Assembly: GCA_033064195.1 (NCBI GenBank)
Contig: JARBJD010000047.1
Span: forward strand, 275,221 to 339,220
DNA from: Blattamonas nauphoetae
Taxonomy: Eukaryota > Preaxostyla > Oxymonadida
Direction: 5' to 3'
DNA length: 64,000 nt
Shown here: in pieces, positions 21,601 to 31,511 of the stretch
Position numbering within the stretch: the first letter of the stretch is position 1
How the letters are laid out: each line of letters begins with the position of its first letter
The notes under the pieces: model-generated
Databases searched by the model: none
The model's input: the letters and a program-made list of their open reading frames with translations, nothing else
What the model was told of the DNA's origin: nothing
Made by a program: the position numbers and the translations under genes

Positions 21601-24193
21601 CGACATTCATTCCGGAAGAAAACATTGTGACGGTAGCGTTGACCACACCGACAAAAGACACGATCGGCACAGTCACCATCGAAACAGAGGACACACTGAT
21701 TCTGGACACTGGGAAGCGACTCCTGCCGAACAATGACGAGATGTGTGTGCGGTGTGGGTTCTGCGGGGAAGTGATGAGAGACAACTTCTTTGATCATATG
21801 TGCGCTGAAGTGTACCACGGTTCGACCAGTCTGGAATTCCACAAACAGCTGCTCGACCCAACGAAGGCACACAAGCTCTTCGTGAACGAACCCGAAATGA
21901 GCAAGAAGATGGGCAAGTCGACGAGTGACATTGTCGTTACAACAGACCCAACGTTCTTCTACACGCGGAAGACGCTCAAAGAAAGAGGTGATGAGGGCGT
22001 AAAATCGGAACCATCAGACCCACCCTCGGACTCACGTCCAGTTGGGCTCCAAGTGTCGTACCCGTGCCCAGACAAGACGAGACCCAATGCCAAAAAGTCG
22101 GGGAACCATTTCACGTTCCTCTTGATGAATGTGACGATGGTGCCACTTGTCGAGGAAAGCAGCAAGCAGGATGAACATGCTCGCCAGGTGCCACCCAGCG
22201 CACAGAAAGAAGAGGATGGCCAAGATGGCAAGAAAACACTGGACGAACAGGGTGAAGCGGATGGTCAGGAAACACTCGACGAACAGGGTGGAGTGGAGCT
22301 ACCTGACAAACACAATGAAGAGGATGCCCAAGATGGCAAGGAAACACTGGACGAACAGGATGGAGTGGAGCTACCTGACGAGCAGAATGAACACGATAGC
22401 CAGGTGCCGCCCAGTGCACAGGTGAAAGGAACGCCAGAGCCAGAAAAGAAGAATAAGTCACTTCAGGAGACCCTGCTGACAGACAGCTTTGGAGAGACTG
22501 AGCCCGAGAAGCCGCTGTCGATGGCAGTCACAGTCAGCATGTGTCGTCCACTACCTCACTCGTGTCACCTGTACCGCACTCCGTTTTTCCCAGAACAGCC
22601 GCGACGTGCTGACGAGCATTCAGCTGAGCTTCAATCTGGGAGCGCTTCAGCCTCTCGCGAGGAGGGGGTGGTTGATATGTACTCGCTGCAGTTTTCAGAT
22701 GGCAAGCCCCACGTACCAGATGTTCCAGAAAGCAGCGGATCGGAACACGAACCGTTGAAGGAACCGGAACACGAACCGTTGAAGGAACCGGAACACGAAC
22801 CGTTGAAGGAACCGGAAGAAGAACAATTTGTCCAACCCCGTCAAGGAACAGAGTCAGTGTCTTGCCAACAAGCACAATGGTCATGGCGGACCTGATTGAA
22901 GCTTGGGCACGCCGGTGTTGGATCCTCTTGGATAAAGATGACCTGACGTACTCTGGTAAACCGTTTGATTTCAAACCCCACGAAAGACTTCAAGACGAAG
23001 AGCCTTCGCCGTTTCTGATTGATTCGGACAAGTTCCTGGGACAGATGATGCTTCCATTCAAGCAGGTCGATGAGTTGCGGGAGAGGATTCGGTGGTCGTT
23101 CCCAGATGTGCATCCTTCTCTCCGCACTGAACCTCTCCCAGGCACTGAACCCACGGTTTCACAAACAGCGATGAAATGTTGTCTGATTGTGATCCAGCAA
23201 GAACTGGAGCTGTTGTGGCAGATGCTGTTCCTGTCAGACATGTCCGAGGAACAGTTCGTCAAATACTTCGGGTTCTCTCTCACAACGTTGAACATAGTTC
23301 TGGGCAAGATGGAGTTGTTCTTGAAATGGATCTTCGATAGCCAGCCGACACTCCGCTCGTTTGTCACTCTGCTGATGTGTAAAAGAACGGCTGTTCATGG
23401 TCGCCTTTCCTCTTTCGGAGTATGTAATGTTGAGTCTGATGACAAGGACAATCTGAACATGGATTTATTGTTGGTATGGAAGTGGAAGCACTCACTCTCC
23501 ATGATCGAAGCTGAGCAACCAGACTCTCAAATATCTAAGATGGAAGCAGAGCTGAAAAAGCTCGATGAAGAAGTGAATCGACCTGTGTATGATATGCACG
23601 CAGCACTCAATGGCATCACCGACAAGGAAGATCGGGAGAAAATCATAGATGCCGCGCCAATTCGTATGCATCGAGACACTCTTGTAACAAAGAGACCTCT
23701 CCTTCTTAACCGTGCGTGGACGCTTTTTGACTTCTTTGGTTCACTGGCCATGAATCTCCCAGCGACAACTCTGACGCGACCAATCCTCTGTGCACCTTAT
23801 CAGCCGATGAACGACAAGGCTATTAAGACTAGAGAGGAGAGAGATGTTCTGAACGCCATGCAGTATGTGAGTTCGATCATCGGCGTTGTGGAATATAGCT
23901 ATTTCCGAAGCCTCCTGAACGAAAATCCTGTGGACATCGACAAGTTGGAAGCAGAAAGAGCGAAGTGTCTCGAAACCTTTTGTGAACTCCGGGAGTATCT
24001 AACTCACAACTTCACTTTCGCCTTCGATCATCTCCGTGACATAGGTCAGGAAATTAAGGATCGAAGAAATGCACTTGACCAAAATCGCAAACAACAAAGC
24101 ACTTCTCAGAACCACTCCGGAATCGAAGTGGGAAGTAAGGAGGATCTTGCCAGAAAGAGAAAACTTCCGGGTCCCAAAATAACAAAGAATTGA
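18613..24193 (+). pseudogene. Crinkler/RHS-type P-loop NTPase, copy B
   Basis: Exons 18613-19506, 19539-20251 and 20295-24193; introns of 32 nt (19507-19538) and 43 nt (20252-20294) keep the frame. The same landmarks as copy A occur in order: GSPGIGKS before intron 1, TTYTYEVLLYE in exon 2, WHFVDD across intron 2, VLLTSPNQKRW, then GFTPRNVLDYV. Exon 2 is open here, with seven T where A has eight. Exon 3 has two lesions relative to A: a missing G at about 21227 (CTACACATCGG), and four C instead of five at about 22836. The full-length family product would be about 1,830 residues. CR proteins are known from oomycete effectors, trypanosome RHS proteins and transposon-linked genes. What this one does is not known. 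Confidence 0.72.
22741..22812 (+). repeat. Three 24-bp tandem repeats inside CR copy B
   Basis: Mirror of 2411-2482, with the same three units encoding EPLKEPEH. Equal copy number in both arms fits recent arm-to-arm homogenisation. Confidence 0.85.
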
Positions 24194-24573
24194 GTCTTTT
24201 TTTGGACGGGAATGATGATTCATTATTTGGAGTCGTCCACTTCACAGACGAAACGATAATTCAAAGACAAGTGAAAATCGAGCAATGTACTAACGACGTG
24301 GTTTGTTGTTTTGGTGTTCTCCAAATGTGTGTCGTTTGGTCTTTGTCACTTCCTGCAAACATCGCAGAATCGGTGAGTCACACTCGCTCCTCGTTCATCC
24401 CAGCCTGCCTGCAATATTCCCATTTCTGAGGGATGCCCTCACAAACAGCAAGTTTGTTGCTCACTGTTCTTTGCCCACTTCAGTCTTGACTTCCTTATCC
24501 ACTGTTTCTGGACCCTTTTCAGAGTGTTGTTCCCAATGTTCTAAGGAAAGCTCCTTCTTCACACCTTCACCAA

Positions 24574-26082
24574 CTGTCACTCCGACTTCCGGTTCTTGGG
24601 TCTTGTAACAAGGAATAAAGGGTGCGATCAGACAATACAGTCCTTTCCAAAAAGTTGATCAGGTGTTTCAAAAAGATGACTGATCGACTGGATACCCTCG
24701 CCCACAATACTGATTTTCCTCTCCTGACCACTTTCCACCCCTGACTCACCTCTCGTTTTAGAATACCTAGATGGACAGATAGTGACAAAAAAGATGGTCT
24801 GTCTTATTTTTCGCAAAACATGTGCACATTTTGTCGAGATTTTCTGACCACTTTTTTCATTCCAGATTTTGCTCTCATTATTCATCTTTCTCTCCAGCAG
24901 AACAAAATTCTTAATTAACACACAATATTATTCGGTGCCCCGCATTTTCCCCACTGCCACAGTTGTATTCTCTGACCTGTCGATCACAATCATTCAGGGT
25001 CGACAATTTGATGTGTATGCGAGTTTATGGATTTTTCACGTCATTCATAATCTCAATCTCAGTCTATCGATCCTGGTACGAAAAACTATCTGGTAGTAGA
25101 AGGGACTATCAGCTCAAAATCAATCTTGAAACCCTCGATCTGATTGTCTCTCTCCACTGGATAGTAATCTGACTTTCACGAGTGTTCTATCTTACTCTTA
25201 TCATCTTAGGCATTTATCTCAACTTGTTCCTGCAAATTGATCAGTTGTTCACAACTTCAAGATCGGAGCTGTTCACACCATCAGAACACTGCCAATATCT
25301 CTCTGTAGACTCGATCACATCTTCTATGCATTTATCCTCTTCTCGAATTCTCTCATCTCGCTTTGTGTCGATGTTTCAATCCGTAGTGATGTCACAACAT
25401 CCCTTTCGTCAATCTCAGATGTTATGTCAGAGAATACAACTGTGGCAGTGGGGAAAATGCGGGGCACCGAATAATATTGTGTGTTAATTAAGAATTTTGT
25501 TCTGCTGGAGAGAAAGATGAATAATGAGAGCAAAATCTGGAATGAAAAAAGTGGTCAGAAAATCTCGACAAAATGTGCACATGTTTTGCGAAAAATAAGA
25601 CAGACCATCTTTTTTGTCACTATCTGTCCATCTAGGTATTCTAAAACGAGAGGTGAGTCAGGGGTGGAAAGTGGTCAGGAGAGGAAAATCAGTATTGTGG
25701 GCGAGGGTATCCAGTCGATCAGTCATCTTTTTGAAACACCTGATCAACTTTTTGGAAAGGACTGTACATTCATTTAACTCCATTTCAGTTTTTCTCCACT
25801 TCACAAAACTGCAGTTCAGAACTTCTCAAATTGAATCAATGATTTATTGATCGGTGTTCAGCTATAGTTGGTGAGAACTGTGCCTTGCGAACCCATAATT
25901 CACTCCGATCATCCCCAAATTCAGACCTCACAACAGCTTTCACTTCAAATACTGTCCCTTGTTTCTCCTATCTCATTTTCGTAACTTGTTTCCCTTCAAC
26001 ATTAACCTAAATTCGCAAAACACCGACGATCTAACCTTACCTCAATTTGGCAAGACCCAAGAACCGGAAGCCGGAGTGACAG
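24574..26082. mobile_element. 1,509-bp inverted-repeat (MITE-like) element in the terminal block of B
   Basis: Ends are CTGTCACTCCGACTTCCGG... and its near-exact inverted copy; the ~31-bp terminal repeat has one mismatch. Compared with the uninterrupted block in unit A (CACCAATAATTG), only AA is duplicated at the junctions (24572-24573 and 26083-26084). Inside are two arms of 341 bp (24636-24976 and 25426-25766) that fold back around a 449-bp spacer. No transposase is encoded, so it is non-autonomous. The superfamily is undecided: a 2-bp AA duplication is not the TA of Tc1/mariner. Confidence 0.82.
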
Positions 26083-26806
26083 AATAATTGTTCGGAATTC
26101 CTTTCCAATGTTCATTCTTTGTCAATATTGGCGGGTTTTTGGTGGGCAAAGTGTTCTTCTGTTTGAATTCTGCGTCCAGTCAGTTTTGCTGTGGGCATTG
26201 CCAATACACTAGAAATTTCTGCTTCAACCGCATCAAGATCTTCCACTGAATGATTTGCATGATCAGACACTGCTCGAAATTCAGCCAATTCCGGCGCGCA
26301 TTCGAGCAATTCTCCTTCCCATCATTCTAATGTCTGTCCATCGTCAGCCGAGCATCAAGATCGGTACAATGGTGTGTGAGAATGGAGGAATGGAGCTGTC
26401 AAATGCTTTGTGTGATGAACCTGCATTTGATGACAGAGGTTCGTTCAGAACAAGAGAGTCCAAGAAGAGGGGTGCGACGTCAATCGGAACCGAAATATCC
26501 AACAATTCGTCGATTTCTTTGATTTCACTCTTCGAAAACTGAAACCAAACTTACGAATGGCGTTGGGCGACGGTTGGAGAGCATCTGTTGTGTTCGTCCG
26601 AACTGATCAAAGAAATTCGGCAAACTCGAAGTACGTTTGCCATTTGTGGTTCTTCTTCCTTTTAGTGGCAACCACAGACACAACACGCGCCTAAGTCTCA
26701 ATTTGTTGCAGGTTGTTGAGTCGTGCTCTTCTTCGTCGGGATTCCTCAGTGTGTGAGTCAAGATAACGGTCGTCTGGCATTTCTTCCATTTGCACTGTTG
26801 TTCCAA
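26083..26806 (-). pseudogene. Decayed coding region in the terminal block, copy 3 (unit B)
   Basis: Continues the B terminal block after the inserted element. The minus strand reads AVSDHANHSVEDLDAVEAE (26309-26112) and FDQFG near 26610, in frames that do not join. Up to about 26190 the DNA matches the A-type block. Beyond that it matches the C/D-type block almost exactly (GGCGCGCATTCGAGCAATTC). The copy is therefore a chimera of the two subfamilies. Confidence 0.5.
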
Positions 26807-26889
26807 TCCTTCCTCACTGCGCTTGATGTCTTAATCCTTCGAATCATTTCTACTAAATCCATCAAATCAATCCTTCATTCGATGGACGA

Positions 26890-27117
26890 TTGAAAAGACT
26901 TGCTCACTCTGAAACGGGTCTGATTCAGCATCTGTCGGTGGACTCCTTTGTTCGCAGGCGAGAGGATTCCACGCATTGGGGGTCATTGCCTGTTCGAGAG
27001 GACTGCATTGTTTTGGCAGACAGATGCACTCCCTTTTCGGTGAGGAATATCATTTTCCCGTCCTGCTCTCCTCTTCTGACACCCTCGATAGGACGGCAGA
27101 GGATATCGCATGCAGAT
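26890..27117. other. Conserved segment between block remnant and SPRY fragment
   Basis: Copied almost unchanged at 28756-28983 (inverted) and 48831-49058 (direct). Both strands are open in all copies, so the coding strand cannot be chosen from conservation. The minus strand continues the direction of the SPRY fragment and may be its downstream exon or 3' UTR. Confidence 0.4.
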
Positions 27118-27830
27118 TCACATGTAGTGGAACGAACGGAATATTTTGGTGCGGCACGCTTGCCATTGAATTCCCCCCATTTGTGTCGATATTGATGTTG
27201 GTTGGGAGAGGCGTGAAATGGTGTCAGTTCGGAGGGATGTTCCTTCTCCAATGACAGAGAACTGAAGATCGAGACAAATGAGAGAAAAGTGAATCAGACT
27301 CCAATTCGCACTCATGAAGGAAGTCCTGATACGTACCACATCACAGCCTCACCATTCACAAATAATTGCACAGTTCGAGGTGTCGAGTCAAGATCAACTT
27401 CCATTCGAACATAATCTCCTTCTTTCAGATGAGACTGGCTAGGTGGACCTGAACGGGATGTTGGAGTGTTGAACCAGAGATCACCAGATAGGTTGAGACC
27501 GACAGAGTCTGGGAAGATGAGATCAGAGAAAAACAGACTTTTGATTTGAAATCCAAGTGCTTCACCAATTTGAGGAATCGGAGTATTGGAGTCCATCAAA
27601 ATAAAGCAAATTGCACCGAGTGATGCTGAAGACGATGACAGGAATAAATCACACTTGGAAGCGAGAGGACGGTCATAGTGATTGAGACAATTTCAGACGT
27701 GAATTGGTCGGAAAGAAGAGCATAGCTCCAAACTTTATATTTATCGTCATTTCGACCACAACACTTTCGGTTGCAAACAGGGTGTTTGAAGGAGAAGAGA
27801 TGGTGCAAAGTGACTGCATGAAGACGGGAA
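27118..27830 (-). pseudogene. SPRY/concanavalin-like domain gene fragment, copy 1
   Basis: Minus-strand segments read FTSEIVSITMTVLSLPS, then MDSNTPIPQIGEALGF, EGDYVRMEVDLDSTPRT and VQLFVNGEAVMWYVSG, and finally GTSLRTDTISRLSQPT. The order and wording fit a SPRY/B30.2-like beta-sandwich that in this type of protist is often attached to kinases or other regulators (from memory). The frame is broken. A shift is needed after LSLPS, and an in-frame TGA follows SGLPS at about 27312. All three copies share the TGA. A GTACGT...CAG intron would be an alternative explanation. No product is expected unless it is spliced. Confidence 0.55.
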
Positions 27831-27902
27831 GCAGTGACTGGATGGAGGGCTATTCCTCTTCATCTGCTCGGACATTCCAAAACTCATATAAAATGCGATT
27901 GG

Positions 27903-27971
27903 TTTTTTGTTATAGGTCGTCATCTTTTTGTGACAGTCTGTATCGATCGATTCCATTTGATTATGTTGACC
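27903..27971. other. Loop of the B|C palindrome
   Basis: About 70 bp between two 1.7-kb inverted arms, including ATCGATCGAT. The arms start to mismatch just outside it (27885-27902 versus 27972-27990). A palindrome this tight can form a cruciform or hairpin and is a likely spot of breakage or template switching. Confidence 0.8.
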
Positions 27972-28066
27972 GTTAATCGCATTATATGTGAGATTTGGAA
28001 CGTCCGAGCAGATGAAGAAGAATAGCCCTCCATCCAGTCACTGCTTCCCGTCTTCATGCAGTCACT

Positions 28067-28755
28067 TTGCACCATCTCTTCTCCTTCAAACACCCTGTTT
28101 GCAACCGAAAGTGTTGTGGTCGAAATTACGATAAATATAAAGTTTGGAGCTATGCTCTTCTTTCCGACCAATTCACGTCTGAAATTGTCTCAATCACTAT
28201 GACCGTCCTCTCGCTTCCAAGTGTGATTTATTCCTGTCATCGTCTTCAGCATCACTCGGTGCAATTTGCTTTATTTTGATGGACTCCAATACTCCGATTC
28301 CTCAAATTGGTGAAGCACTTGGATTTCAAATCAAAAGTCTGTTTTTCTCTGATCTCATCTTCCCAGACTCTGTCGGTCTCAACCTATCTGGTGATCTCTG
28401 GTTCAACACTCCAACATCCCGTTCAGGTCCACCTAGCCAGTCTCATCTGAAAGAAGGAGATTATGTTCGAATGGAAGTTGATCTTGACTCGACACCTCGA
28501 ACTGTGCAATTATTTGTGAATGGTGAGGCTGTGATGTGGTACGTATCAGGACTTCCTTCATGAGTGCGAATTGGAGTCTGATTCACTTTTCTCTCATTTC
28601 TCTCTTTTCAGTTTGCTGTCATTGGGGAAGGAACATCCCTCCGAACTGACACCATTTCACGCCTCTCCCAACCAACATCAATATCGACACAAATGGGGGG
28701 AATTCAATGGCAAGCGTGCCGCACCAAAATATTCCGTTCGTTCCACTACATGTGA
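28067..28755 (+). pseudogene. SPRY/concanavalin-like domain gene fragment, copy 2
   Basis: Inverted copy of 27118-27808 with almost no changes. It has the same VRMEVDLDSTPRT core, the same frame break after LSLPS, and the same TGA after SGLPS (28561-28563). It lies head to head with copy 1 across the palindrome loop, so both would be transcribed away from the centre. Confidence 0.55.
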
Positions 28756-29066
28756 ATCTGCATGCGATATCCTCTGCCGTCCTATCGAGGGTGTCAGAAG
28801 AGGAGAGCAGGACGGGAAAATGATATTCCTCACCGAAAAGGGAGTGCATCTGTCTGCCAAAACAATGCAGTCCTCTCGAACAGGCAATGACCCCCAATGC
28901 GTGGAATCCTCTCGCCTGCGAACAAAGGAGTCCACCGACAGATGCTGAATGAGACCTCTCTCGGAGCGAGCAAGGCTTTTCAATCGTCCATCGAATGAAG
29001 GATTGATTTGATGGATTTAGTAGAAATGATTCGAAGGATTAAGACATCAAGCGCAGTGAGGAAGGA

Positions 29067-29735
29067 TTGGAACAACAGTGCAAATGGAAGAAATGCCAGA
29101 CGACCGTTATCTTGACTCACACACTGAGGAATCCCGACGAAGAAGAGCACGACTCAACAACCTGCAACAAATTGAGACTTAGGCGCGTGTTGTGTCTGTG
29201 GTTGCCACTAAAAGGAAGAAGAACCACAAATGGCAAACGTACTTCGAGTTTGCCGAATTTCTTTGATCAGTTCGGACGAACACAACAGATGCTCTCCAAC
29301 CGTCGCCCAACGCCATTCGTAAGTTTGGTTTCAGTTTTCGAAGAGTGAAATCAAAGAAATCGACGAATTGTTGGATATTTCGGTTCCGATTGACGTCGCA
29401 CCCCTCTTCTTGGACTCTCTTGTTCTGAACGAACCTCTGTCATCAAATGCAGGTTCATCACACAAAGCATTTGACAGCTCCATTCCTCCATTCTCACACA
29501 CCATTGTACCGATCTTGATGCTCGGCTGACGATGGACAGACATTAGAATGATGGGAAGGAGAATTGCTCGAATGCGCGCCGGAATTGGCTGAATTTCGAG
29601 CAGTGTCTGATCATGCAAATCATTCAGTGGAAGATCTTGATGCGGTTGAAGCAGAAATTTCAAGTGTATTGGAAATGCCCACAGCAAAACTGGCTCGACA
29701 CAGGAAGCATGAAATAGAATACTTTGCCCAACCAT
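29067..29735 (+). pseudogene. Decayed coding region in the terminal block, copy 4 (unit C)
   Basis: C/D-type version. Coding-like segments include DVAPLFLDSLVLNE (up to a TGA near 29530) and AVSDHANHSVEDLDAVEAE, with a different C-terminus (KHEIEYFAQP) from the A-type. Frames do not join. Function unknown. Confidence 0.48.
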
Positions 29736-30119
29736 AACACACCACTATTGGACAGAAATTGAAAGATCGTAACGGACATCAAACAATTCTTGGGGTATGA
29801 GAATAATGAACGTCCATTAGAACTTTGGGAACAAAACTCTGAAACGGCTCCAGAAACAGGGAGTATGTAAGTCAAGACTGAAATGGACAAAGAATTGTGA
29901 GCAGAAACATGCTGTTTGTGAGGACATTCTTCAGAAACGGGAATATTGCAGGCAGGCCGCGATGAACGAGGAACGAGTCCAATTCACCGATTCAGCGACA
30001 TTCGCAAGAAGCGACAAAGACCAGACGACAGACTCGTTTGGAGAACACCAAAACAACAAACCACGTCGTTAGTACATTGTTCGATTTTCACTTGTCTTTG
30101 AATTATCGTTTCGTCTGTG
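29686..30119 (-). repeat. Terminal block of unit C, proximal part
   Basis: Reverse complement of about 47695-48130 in unit D and a diverged relative of 650-975 in A. It reaches the CR gene end and is cut at 30120 by a transposon. Confidence 0.75.
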
Positions 30120-30127
30120 AAGTGGAC

Positions 30128-31458
30128 CAGGGATTCTGGTGAGTAGATCATGAATGGTTGTCGAGACGTTATCGTGTATAATTTTCCATTTTCCAACAAA
30201 AAGCGCTGATAAGAATCGGTATCATGTGTGAAATGCACCTATACGTCCTTTTCCGATATCCTCAATTCACAGGTTCAACCATAATTCACATTTTTCTGAT
30301 CAATTCTGAGTCGTTCTATTTCAACTTTTTTCGACTTTTGCTCTTGTGCAAATGGTTCACAACGGTTTTAAACGGTCTGCCATCCACTTATGACATTCAT
30401 GATTCTCTTTTCATTGCACATTTCCTCAACGCAAATAACCTGAACTCGATCTCCTTCTTTTTTCTTTGATTCTCCTTCTCATCTTGATTTTCTTTCATTA
30501 ATGCCCATTTTTCTTTCATTTTTCGAAATTCATTTCGATAGGTGCATATCTTTCTCGGTTTTCAGGTCTCCAACTCATGATTGTTGCCACTCTCTTCATG
30601 GTCATTTTATCTCTCTTCCGAGTTGTTCATTGAGTCTCATTCATGACATACCAGTCTTTTCTTGTCTCAATCCTACTTGCATCCTCACAGGATCATCGTC
30701 CCAAACGCACCCCGATCTCACTCCGCCACATCCATTCGTTTCTGTCTCCTCTAACAACGACCAGTCTATTTTTACCTTTCATAGGATTCACCACACATTT
30801 TTGAACCTTCATATGTGGATCCTTGTCGAAGAAGAGGTGTCCTTCTTCCAAGCACTCCTTAGAGAAGAAAAATCAACTATGAATTTCGAAAAATGAAAGA
30901 ACAATGGGCATTAATGAAAGAAAATCAAGATGAGAAGGAGAATCAAAGAAAAGAGAAGGAGATCGAGTTCAGGTTATTTGCGTTGAGGAAATGTGCAATG
31001 AAAAGAGAATCATGAATGTCATAAGTGGATGGCAGACCGTTTAAAACCGTTGTGAACCATTTGCACAAGAGCAAAAGTCGAAAAGGACTAGAAGAGAATG
31101 ACAGAGACTTGGTTCAACTTCACTTGTCTTTTCTCCTCCATCACAAGCATCTGAGCCAAGTCTAGTGCATCTTCGTATTTTATTTCAAAAGTATCATCGG
31201 AAATTTCAATTTCTCTTCGAGAGGACCAAACTAATTTGAAATTTTGAAAAAGACCAATTTTTGTTTTGAAACTGACGCCGCTCCAGGCCTTCATTTTGCT
31301 CAATTTTTTCTCGGAATCAATATTATTCAAATCAAAAATCCTACTTTTTTTTAAAATGTATAAACTGTACCCTACATTGAGAACAGCCTTCTCTGTGATC
31401 TAGAAAACACCTGTTTTGACCGGGATCAGAAGGTTTGATCTACTCTCCAAAACACCTG
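30128..31458. mobile_element. hAT-type non-autonomous element, 1,331 bp
   Basis: AAGTGGAC is duplicated at 30120-30127 and 31459-31466. The empty site is preserved in unit D (CTGTGAAGTGGACTACTCC, read on the minus strand near 47680-47700). Ends are CAGGGATTCTGG and the inverted CAGGTGTTTTGG, with further matches to GAGTAGATC. Eight-base duplications and CAGG-type ends fit the hAT superfamily. Inside, 30328-30533 and 30879-31084 form a 206-bp inverted pair. No transposase is found. The small minus-strand frame at 31088-31330 is not supported by any copy. Confidence 0.9.
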
Positions 31459-31511
31459 AAGTGGACTACTCCAAATAATGAATCTCCACTCTCGTCCAAA
31501 AAAAGACCCAA

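Larger units (their letters stand above)
17714..24573 (+). repeat. Right arm (unit B) of the A/B palindrome
   Basis: Inverted, near-identical copy of about 650-7512 (coordinate sums 25226 falling to 25223 through single-base indels). The inner edge is sharp at 17714/7512. Over the NTPase and first two exons I see almost no differences. Several amino-acid changes gather near the 3' end of the CR gene (about 23660-24190 versus 1030-1560). The spacer between the arms is about 10.2 kb and holds ARM1 with its MULE. Confidence 0.9.
26190..27902 (+). repeat. Left arm of the 27.94-kb palindrome
   Basis: Near-exact inverted copy of about 27972-29685 (coordinate sum 55873-55875). The arms hold one copy each of the terminal-block remnant and of the SPRY-type fragment. 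The same sequence occurs a third time, in direct orientation, at 48131-49590 (offset about 21940). Confidence 0.9.

Noticed and set aside
24628-25777. Frames of about 97 codons in the arms of the 1.5-kb inverted-repeat element
   Set aside because: They lie in a non-coding foldback, appear on both strands by symmetry, and carry no transposase motif.
30128-31458. CRISPR-like or tandem array in the repeat-rich stretches
   Set aside because: The repeats are inverted pairs or transposon ends. There are no regularly spaced short repeats with unique spacers.
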